NCBI GenBank assembly: GCA_964506325.1
Contig: CAZDLO010000050.1
Coordinates: 1 to 25,238, forward strand
Length of the DNA stretch: 25,238 nucleotides
Direction of reading: 5' to 3'
DNA from: CAINVV01 sp964506325
GTDB lineage: Bacteria > Bacteroidota > Bacteroidia > Bacteroidales > Prolixibacteraceae
This document shows, one piece after another, positions 1-7,790 of the stretch (the first letter of the stretch is position 1; every line of letters begins with the position of its first letter). The notes under the pieces were generated by a model that was not told the DNA's origin, did no database searches, and saw only the letters and a program-made list of their open reading frames with translations. The position numbers and the translations under genes are program-made.

Positions 1-126
1 TATTTTTGCTTTCGAATATTAATTATTATCGCTATTTTTCTTACATCTTATTATTTTGATGTCAAAATTCATAAGGTTTATAATATATCATAGCCGTTTA
101 AACACAAAACTTAATTGGTAAGTGTT

Positions 127-3100
127 ATGGAACACAAAAAATTTCCAATTCCTGTAGGATTATATGATCCCTCTTTTGAACACGATGCATGTGGAATTGG
201 CTTCGTTGCGCACATCAAGGGAGCCAAATCACATGACATAGTACAGCGTGGACTGACCGTCCTCCTGAATATGGACCACAGGGGAGCCACAAGTTCGGAT
301 AACAAGACCGGTGACGGTGCAGGTATTCTCCTGCAAATGCCACATGATTTCTTTTTGTCACAAGGCTTAAGTCTTCCGGAACCAGGCCGTTACGGTGCCG
401 GACTGGTGTTTCTTCCCGTTGCTGAGGAAGAGGCTGAGTTCTGTGTGGAAGTCCTGAACCGTTTTATTGAAGCTGAAGGACTTAAATTGATACAATGGCG
501 CAATGTTCCTGTTGATAGCTCTGTGATCGGTGAAATTGCCAGGAGCACAGAACCAATAATCCGACAGATATTTGTCAAAGGAGATTACGAACAGGATGTG
601 CTGGAGAGGAAACTCTACCTGGCCAGGAAACAAGCAGAAAGATCTGTGAGGGAATCCAAACTTGCCGGAAAAAACAGCTTCTATTTACCCAGCTTCTCCA
701 GCAAGATATTGATTTACAAAGGCATGTTCACCCCTGGCCAGCTCAGGGATTATTACAAGGATTTGTCCCACCCTGAAATGAAGAGTGCCATTGCCCTGGT
801 ACACTCCCGTTTCAGCACCAACACCTTCCCCACCTGGGATCTGGCGCAACCATTCCGCATGATTGCCCACAACGGTGAAATCAACACCATCAAGGGAAAC
901 CGCCAATGGATGCATGCGCGCGAATCATTGCTTGAGTCTGCCCTTTTTGGCGATGAAATCGACAAACTATATCCAATTATTGAACCCGGCAAATCTGACT
1001 CCGCCTCGTTTGACAATACCCTTGAATTTTTGCACATGTCTGGCCGCAGCATGCCGCATTCATTGTGCATGATGATCCCCGAATCTTTCAATGAAAAAAA
1101 TCCGATTCCGGAAAGCCTTAAATCATTTTATGAGTACCATTCCACACTGATGGAACCATGGGACGGTCCTGCCTCCATGGTCTTTTCAGACGGAAGATAC
1201 ATCGGCGGCACACTCGACAGGAACGGGCTCAGGCCCTCGAGGTATGTCATTACCAAAGACGACATGATCGTAATGGGTTCTGAGGTTGGAGTCCAGGTTT
1301 TCAAACCCGAAGATATCAAAGAAAAGGGAAGGCTTCGTCCTGGCAAACTGTTGCTGGTGGATACCCAGCTGGGAATCCTGATTCCGGACAAAGAGGTTAA
1401 AGCAGATCTAAGCCGCCGTAATCCGTATACCAGCTGGTTAAAAGAAAACAGGCTGATGCTGGAGGACATCGTTGTCAAACAGCGTGTCACTTCCAACATG
1501 GGTGACCAGTTCGGTGTTTACAGCAAAGTCTTCGGATACAGCAAAGAGGACATGCAGATCGTTATCAGGGAGATGGCGGAAACAGCCAATGAACCAACCA
1601 GCTCCATGGGAAATGATACACCTCTGGCAGTATTTTCTGATAAACCAAAAAGATTTTTCAGCTATTTCAGGCAACTGTTTGCCCAGGTCACCAATCCGCC
1701 CATCGATCCGATCCGTGAAGGCCTCGTGATGTCGTTAACCAACTATATTGGCTCGCTGAGCAGCAATATCCTGAATGAAACTCCATCACACTGTAAACTC
1801 ATCAAGTTTGACAGTCCGATAATAACCAATACTGACCTTGGGAAAATCAAGGATTTGAAGCATGAAGTCTTCTCACACGAGACCATACCCATGGTCTTCC
1901 CGCTCAGTGAAGGTGTGGAGGGATTCAAAAAGGCATTCGAGAAGATGCTGAAAAATGCAGAGAAGGCTGTTGATGAAAAGAAAAATTTCATCATACTGAC
2001 AGACCGTAACATTTCTGAGGACCTGGTACCGATTCCTTCCTTGCTCTCTGTGGCAGCTGTACACCACCATCTTATCAAAACAAAGAAACGCATGCAGATC
2101 GGGATACTCGTCGAGAGTGCCGAACCACGGGAAATAATGCATTTTGCGCTTTTGCTCGGATATGGGGCAAGCGCCATCAATCCTTACCTTGCCTTTGCGG
2201 CCATTGACCACCTGGTAAAAGGCGGGGAGGTCAAGCTGCCTTACAGCGAGGCGCGAAAAAATTATATCAAAGCCATCGACAAGGGATTGTTAAAAGTACT
2301 CTCCAAAATGGGTATTTCAACACTCCGGTCCTACCACGGATCCCAGCTTTTCGAGGCCGTTGGTGTCAGTGATGCACTGATCGAAGAGTACTTCAAGGGC
2401 ACCTCCTCCAGGATAAGCGGGGTTGGTTCCAAAGAACTCTTCGAAGAGGCAGTGATGTTTCACACGGAAGCCTACAGCAAAGACCAGACCAAAACAATTT
2501 TTGATACCAACGGAGAGTATCACTACCGAAACAACGGGGAACACCATGCCTGGAATCCTGAATCAATAGCACTGCTTCAATGGGCAACCAAGACAGACGA
2601 TTATAATGTATTCAAAAAATTCACAACCCTTGTAGACACCCAAAACAGGAAGCCAGCATTTATCAGGGGAGCGCTGAAATGGAAGAACAACCCGATACCG
2701 CTTGAGGAAGTCGAACCGGTCGAAGACATTTTAAAGCGCTTTGTTACAGGTGCCATGTCTTACGGGTCAATCTCAAAAGAGGCCCACGAGGCGCTGGCAA
2801 TAGCCATGAATGAGATTGGAGGCCGGAGCAATACCGGTGAAGGCGGAGAAGATCCAGAACGTTTTGGTACCGAAAAAAATTCCAAGATCAAACAAATAGC
2901 ATCAGGCAGATTCGGAGTCACCAATAATTACCTGATGAATGCTGAAGAGCTGCAGATCAAGATTGCCCAGGGCGCAAAGCCGGGTGAAGGAGGACAGCTG
3001 CCAGGATTCAAGGTTAACAAAATCATCNNNNNNNNNNCATCGCGAAAACCAGGAATTCCACCCCTGGAATTACCCTGATCTCGCCGCCCCCGCATCATGA

Positions 3101-4658
3101 TATCTATTCAATTGAGGACCTTGCCCAACTTATTTACGATTTAAAAAACGTGAATCCAAAAGCCAAAGTATCTGTCAAGCTGGTCTCTGAAACCGGGGTA
3201 GGTACTATTGCAGCCGGTGTGGCTAAAGGTTTTTCGGACATAATCATCATCAGCGGATGTGAAGGAGGTACAGGGGCCTCACCGGCCAGCTCCATCAAAC
3301 ATGCAGGCCTGCCTGCCGAATTCGGCATTGCAGAAACCCAGCAGACACTGGTTATGAACAACTTGCGTGGAAGAGTAAAACTTCAGGTCGACGGTCAGCT
3401 TAAAACAGGCCGTGATGTAATCATAATGGGAATGCTCGGAGCTGAGGAATTTGGCTTTTCCACAGGCGCACTTATTTCACTGGGGTGTATCATGATGCGA
3501 AAATGTCACCTCAACACCTGCCCCGCCGGGATCGCCACCCAAAACAAAAATCTCCGCAAACGCTTCCTGGGCCGTTCTCAATATGTGATCAATTACTTTC
3601 ATTTTATCGCCAGGGAGATCCGGGAATACATGGCAGAAATCGGTGTACGCAAGTTCGATGAACTGGTTGGCCGCTCAGATTTGCTTGAAGTTAACAAGGA
3701 GGTTACCAACTGGAAGATGAAGAACGTTAATTTCTCAAAATTCCTGTACTTGCCGGAAGAAGCAAAAATCTACCCGATACGGAATACCCATCCGAACACC
3801 AAAAACCTGGATGACGTAATAGACCGCACGCTGATCAAGGAAGCGAACAAGGCTATCAAAGGGGGTGAAAAAGTGTGGATAGGACACAATATCAACAATG
3901 TGATGCGGACAACAGGAGCCATGCTATCCGGTGAGATCTCCAAAAGATACGGGGAAATTGGTTTGCCCAAAGACACCATTAACTGCACCTTTAAAGGATC
4001 TGCAGGTCAAAGTTTCGGGGCATTCCTTGTCAAAGGTGTATCCTTCAGGTTAGAGGGTGATTCAAACGATTACCTGGGCAAAGGCCTGTCTGGAGGTAAA
4101 ATTGTTGTCGTTCCACCTCCAGGAACAACTTTTGAGCCGCACCTGAATATCATCGTTGGAAATACGACACTTTATGGCGCCACCAGCGGTGAAGTCTATA
4201 TCAAAGGTGTAGCAGGCGAGAGATTCTGCGTAAGAAATTCAGGGGCCAGGGCCGTTGTTGAAGGTACCGGCGACCACTGTTGCGAATACATGACCGGTGG
4301 CCGGACTGTAGTGCTCGGAACCACAGGCCGCAACTTCGCTGCAGGCATGAGCGGAGGAATAGCCTATGTGCTTGATGAAAACGGAGATTTTGATTATTAC
4401 TGTAACAAAGGGCTTGTTGAACTCAGCCAGGTAGAAGATAAAGCTGATATCCAAGACCTTCAGCAAATGATTCAGAAACATCTCCTGTATACCCAAAGCC
4501 CGCAGGCAGAAAAAATATTGACAAACTGGGAAGAATATCTACCGAAATTTGTCAAGATTATTCCATTGGAATACAAGAAAGTTCTGAACGAGGAAAAGCT
4601 CAAAGAGGTCAAGAGAAAGCTGGAAATGGCGGAAGATGCTCCCAATATCAGAGAATAA
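127..4658 (+). CDS. gltB: Glutamate synthase, large (alpha) subunit, interrupted by an N gap
   Basis: Large subunit of NADPH-type glutamate synthase: it hydrolyses glutamine and transfers the ammonia to 2-oxoglutarate, giving two glutamates. ATG at 127 puts the nucleophilic Cys at residue 22 (HDACGIGF), after a short propeptide; a TTG at 115 in the same frame is less likely. Order: class II glutamine amidotransferase (about 22-400), central domain, FMN/2-oxoglutarate domain (about 840-1210), and C-terminal glycine-rich beta-helix. The [3Fe-4S] ligands are visible as C-x5-C-x4-C (CIMMRKCHLNTC), about residues 1116, 1122 and 1127. Ten Ns at 3028-3037 break the frame, but both flanks carry CATC. 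Collapsing there gives a continuous protein of about 1505 residues, the usual GltB size. The bases as printed would instead end in a wrong frame at 3078. gltD follows 104 bp downstream. Confidence 0.97.
3028..3037. other. Assembly gap of 10 Ns inside gltB
   Basis: Ten Ns separate ...AAAATCATC (to 3027) from CATCGCGAAA (from 3038). Upstream, codons begin at 3028; downstream, the GltB frame runs through 3042. The inserted length is therefore not in frame. The four bases before the gap (CATC) equal the four after it, so two contigs probably overlapped by four bases and were joined with a nominal gap. Merging them reads KIIAKTRNSTPG, which has the same residue spacing as E. coli GltB (YIAKLRYSVPG). 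Confidence 0.9.
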
Positions 4659-4762
4659 GAAGATGGTGATGAAGAGTTTGAATGTAATAAAACCGCAGTA
4701 ATTGAGGTCAATGTACACTCTTCACATCTTTAGAAGAAAGAACAAGCTAAAATTAAGGAACA

Positions 4763-6181
4763 ATGGGAAATCCAAAGGGTTTTATTGAAATAGAAAAGAA
4801 GGTGAGCGGATATCGTCCTGTCAGTGAACGGATTGGTGATTTCGGCGAAGTTGAACAAACGCTGAACCAACAGGATCGAATCGACCAGGCATCCCGCTGT
4901 ATGGATTGTGGCGTCCCGTTTTGTCATTGGGCATGCCCTGTTGGAAGCAACATTCCTGAATGGCAGGATGCGGTTTATCACGGAAAATGGGATGAGGCTT
5001 ATGCCATATTGAGCAAAACCAACAGTTTTCCGGAATTTACCGGAAGGGTTTGTCCTGCACCCTGTGAAAAGTCATGTGTGCTGGCCATCCATGAGGAATC
5101 TGTGACAATACGTGAAAATGAAGCTTCCGTAGTTGAACATGCGTTCGATCTGAACCTTGTTCATCCTAACATCCCGAAAAAAAGGACAGGAAAAACTGTT
5201 GCAGTAGTCGGATCAGGTCCGGCCGGGCTATCTGTTGCTGACCTGCTGAACCAGGCCGGACATACAGTTACAGTCTTTGAACAGGACAATGAAATAGGGG
5301 GACTCCTGCGCTATGGCATTCCGGATTTTAAACTGAACAAGGGGATCATTGACCGTAGGCTGGATGTATTTGTCAAGGAGGGTATCATCTTCAAAACCAA
5401 TATAAAGGTAGGGGAACAAATTTCGGAAAAACAACTACTCCACGATTTCGATGCGGTGTGTATTGCCTGTGGAGCCATGTTGCCACGCGATCTGAGCTCC
5501 ACTCCCGGAAGGGAACTGAAAGGTGTCAATTTTGCAATGGATTACCTCAAACAGCAAAACAAGGTGGTGAAGGGAGAATCAATTCCAGGCACCATTCACA
5601 TCCACGCCAAAGACAAAAAAGTTCTGGTAATAGGCGGCGGAGATACTGGTTCAGATTGTGTAGGTACTGCAGTAAGGCAAAAAGCCGCTGCTGTAACCCA
5701 GATTGAAATCCTGGATAAACCCTCAGATCGAAGGGCTGAAGACAATCCTTGGCCATACTGGCCAAATACCTTGCGCACCTCAAGTTCTCACCTGGAAGGG
5801 TGCGAAAGACGCTGGTCGCTTAATACCCGGAGGTTTATCGGCGAAAATGGTATTCTCAAGGGAGTTGAGGTTGTCCGTGTGGAATGGACCAAAAACAATG
5901 GTCAACTGACAATGAAAGAAATACCCGGATCTGAAGAAATCATTGAAGCTGACTTGGTTATGCTGTCTTTGGGATTCCTTTCGCCAGTTCACGAAGGTCT
6001 GCTCGACAGGCTGAAATTAGATTACGACGCCCGGGGTAATGTCAAAGCGCAGAATTTTGCAACAAACGTTGAAAAGGTTTTTGTCGCAGGTGATGCCACC
6101 CGCGGAGCAAGCCTGGTGGTACATGCCATCCGTTCAGGCAGGGATGCTGCTTTGAAAATCCATGAATTTCTGAAGAAGTGA
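4763..6181 (+). CDS. gltD: Glutamate synthase, small (beta) subunit
   Basis: NADPH-oxidising subunit of glutamate synthase, 472 residues (usual length), which feeds electrons through FAD and Fe-S clusters to GltB. The N-terminal Fe-S region shows C46, C49, C54 and C58 (CMDCGVPFCHWAC) and then C97, C101 and C105 (CPAPCEKSC). An FAD-binding GSGPAG sits at about 150-155 and an NADPH-binding GGGDTG at about 291-296. The C-terminal AGDATRGASLVV is the second FAD contact usual in this family. The ATG at 4763 is preceded by AAGGAA (4755-4760), a possible weak ribosome binding site. The 104-bp spacer after gltB contains no obvious terminator, so co-transcription is likely. A long hairpin starts 9 bp after the stop. 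Confidence 0.97.
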   Translation: MGNPKGFIEIEKKVSGYRPVSERIGDFGEVEQTLNQQDRIDQASRCMDCGVPFCHWACPVGSNIPEWQDAVYHGKWDEAYAILSKTNSFPEFTGRVCPAPCEKSCVLAIHEESVTIRENEASVVEHAFDLNLVHPNIPKKRTGKTVAVVGSGPAGLSVADLLNQAGHTVTVFEQDNEIGGLLRYGIPDFKLNKGIIDRRLDVFVKEGIIFKTNIKVGEQISEKQLLHDFDAVCIACGAMLPRDLSSTPGRELKGVNFAMDYLKQQNKVVKGESIPGTIHIHAKDKKVLVIGGGDTGSDCVGTAVRQKAAAVTQIEILDKPSDRRAEDNPWPYWPNTLRTSSSHLEGCERRWSLNTRRFIGENGILKGVEVVRVEWTKNNGQLTMKEIPGSEEIIEADLVMLSLGFLSPVHEGLLDRLKLDYDARGNVKAQNFATNVEKVFVAGDATRGASLVVHAIRSGRDAALKIHEFLKK

Positions 6182-6189
6182 GGGCGATG

Positions 6190-6250
6190 ATTAATAAAGC
6201 TAAAAACGCTGCATATAAATAATATATGCAGCGTTTTTAGCTTTATTAAT
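6190..6250. terminator. 28-bp perfect hairpin, probable bidirectional terminator
   Basis: Arms 6190-6217 and 6223-6250 are perfect reverse complements with a 5-base loop (AATAA). The inner stem holds GCTGCATAT and is flanked by A5 on one side and T5 on the other, so RNA from either strand makes a GC-containing stem followed by a U run. It lies between gltD (+) and a minus-strand gene that converges on it. At 28 bp it is much longer than an ordinary intrinsic terminator. Confidence 0.75.
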
Positions 6251-6383
6251 CCATTAACCCTGAGGGGATTGTCGTAACAGGGGATCACAGGTCGCTTTTT
6301 CAGAACACCAGCCTGAGTCCCGCACCACTGGCAGAAAGGGTGAAATCGCATCTGAAATCACTCCGGGACTGTTCAATTGAACC

Positions 6384-6791
6384 TCACGAACCAAATTTTT
6401 CACGGTATCTTTTGAATTCCCTTCTTGCCCTGATCGGCTGAGACCAGATCTGAGCCTCGGTGATGGCACAATTCAGTCCAAAGTTAACAACTCCATCCCA
6501 AATAGTTCGGTGAAAACCAATCCATGTGACCAAACCACTGGTAAGGTTGAAGGCTTCGGGGATGATATGAGCTTTCCATTTACGCAGATTGATTTCCATT
6601 TCTGTCCTGTCTTCCAGTAACTTCTCCATCCGCAATAATTTATTCATCCGTTCGATCTCAGAAATTTCCGGCATCTTCTCAAAGCCGGCATCTAACATGG
6701 TGGGATGAAAAGGCGATACAAACTGTCCTGCAAATCCGATCAAACAGGTAGCAGCCCCAAGTGCCATGTCCTGTTTGCAGCAACCATCCAC
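6384..6791 (-). CDS. Conserved-looking membrane protein, possibly 5'-truncated
   Basis: I do not recognise the family. The longest frame gives 135 residues from GTG at 6791; an internal ATG at 6767 (MALGAATCLIGF) is another possible start. Visible parts are a hydrophobic segment at about 9-28, a charged helical stretch at about 40-72 (ERMNKLLRMEKLLEDRTEME), a second apolar/aromatic stretch at about 80-115 (TSGLVTWIGFHRTIWDG, then NFGLNCAITEAQIW), and a basic tail (RARREFKRYREKF). The composition looks like a real protein. The GTG is directly preceded by TAA in frame, and the same frame is open again upstream (about 6793-6925), so the gene may have lost its 5' end. No clear start signal is present. 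It converges on gltD across the hairpin at 6190-6250. Confidence 0.5.
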   Translation of the reverse strand: MDGCCKQDMALGAATCLIGFAGQFVSPFHPTMLDAGFEKMPEISEIERMNKLLRMEKLLEDRTEMEINLRKWKAHIIPEAFNLTSGLVTWIGFHRTIWDGVVNFGLNCAITEAQIWSQPIRARREFKRYREKFGS

Positions 6792-7021
6792 TTAAAAAGG
6801 GCCAGCATTACCCAGCGATAACCATATAGTCTGAATTTGGTTATTCCAAATATTGTTAATCCCGGTTAATTCTTTAAAATAATATCCCGTAGAAAAGCGA
6901 AGCCACAAAGCAGCGCGGAGTAAAAAAAATTATTTTATGCTCTGCACAACTATGTGGCACCACTCTCAATACCGGGACAAAATTTATACTGCCCGGAAAA
7001 CTACAAAATCATCCCAGGAAT
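6792..7021. other. AT-rich spacer with degenerate frame
   Basis: This 230-bp spacer lies between the NrfJ-like lipoprotein gene and the membrane-protein gene, both on the minus strand. On the minus strand, roughly 6793-6925 is open in the frame of the downstream gene (it includes GYYFKELTGINNIW and WLSLGNAGPF) and ends in TAA just before that gene's GTG. This may be a relic of the missing 5' end or chance. No terminator with a good U run is evident. Confidence 0.3.
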
Positions 7022-7741
7022 CTATTTGACCAGTTTTGAGTCTTCCAGAATCACATCGTACTTGTACCCGTACCCGAAATCCTTATCAACAGCCAATACA
7101 CCTTCAAACGTTACCACTGTGCCAACTGCAACAGTTTCCATTGTTGTAATGGTCAGATCGAAAGAGCCATTGGCTTCAGAACCATCCTGGATATGAACCC
7201 AGTTCTTGCTCATAATTTCAGGGCTGAATTTGACTACCTGTCCGGTTATCTTAATTGTTTTACCTGCATAATTGCCTTTACCGGCAAAAACATCGGAAAT
7301 TTTAACGCCACCACTCACAGGTTCAACTTTAATGCCATCAATTCTTTCAATGGATTGTTTTCCTTTGGTAGTAAGCTGTTCCTGCTTTTTCTCCTGAATG
7401 GGCTGATCACTGAGTTCCATGATAAACTGGATACTTTCAAAAGTGCGGTTGAGCTCCTTGCTTTTGAAATTGGTCATTTCCATCCCGTCCTGGAAATAAT
7501 AAGTCTTTCCCTTTTCTGCTTCAAAGCGTGATACTGCAGCCCAGTACTCCTTGCCCTCCTCCGTTAGAAGCAGGTAAGTATATCCACTCGTCTGGATCAC
7601 ATCCTTTGCAACGACAGTATGCATATTGGCGGCAGGAACAGCCATCTGGGCAGCAGGTTTGTTCTCTGTTTTTTTAACCTTAGCATTGTTGCAACCTGCC
7701 AGCAAAACAAATACAACAATTAGACAAACAATTGATCTCAT
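7022..7741 (-). CDS. Lipoprotein with NrfJ-like domain and OB-fold-like domain
   Basis: Predicted lipoprotein of 239 residues: hydrophobic signal then lipobox LLAGC with the lipidated Cys at 17. Residues about 41-108 (HTVVAKDVIQTSGYTYLLL, EYWAAV, then MEMTNFKSKELNRTFESI) resemble, from memory, the small NrfJ-related proteins encoded beside cytochrome c nitrite reductase and c-type cytochrome genes. Residues about 144-239 look like an OB-fold-type beta domain (GKTIKITGQVVKFSPEI, NWVHIQDGS, GTVVTFEGVLAVDKDFGYGY). It follows the CcsBA gene by 49 bp on the same strand, so the two are probably co-transcribed. This order matches the nrfI-nrfJ order of Wolinella succinogenes. A role in cytochrome c maturation or haem handling in the periplasm is inferred from position; the biochemical function is unknown. 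Confidence 0.8.
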   Translation of the reverse strand: MRSIVCLIVVFVLLAGCNNAKVKKTENKPAAQMAVPAANMHTVVAKDVIQTSGYTYLLLTEEGKEYWAAVSRFEAEKGKTYYFQDGMEMTNFKSKELNRTFESIQFIMELSDQPIQEKKQEQLTTKGKQSIERIDGIKVEPVSGGVKISDVFAGKGNYAGKTIKITGQVVKFSPEIMSKNWVHIQDGSEANGSFDLTITTMETVAVGTVVTFEGVLAVDKDFGYGYKYDVILEDSKLVK

Positions 7742-7790
7742 TTTAATTTGATTAAGTATTCTATTTTTAATTAGATAATCTGAAAATTAA

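Noticed and set aside
1..8. TATTTTTG at the left edge as a gltB promoter
   Set aside because: It matches the -7 consensus, but it lies 119 bp before the ATG in AT-rich DNA, and the upstream -33 region is outside the window.
4668..4728. Inverted repeat TGAAGAGT/ACTCTTCA between gltB and gltD
   Set aside because: The arms are short (8 bp, 12 with a bulge and a wobble) with a loop of about 39 nt and no U run; not enough for a terminator or riboswitch.
6254..6469. Small minus-strand frame downstream of the membrane-protein gene
   Set aside because: It overlaps the 3' end of the 6384-6791 frame, has a low-complexity, Ser/Pro-rich composition and no family resemblance.
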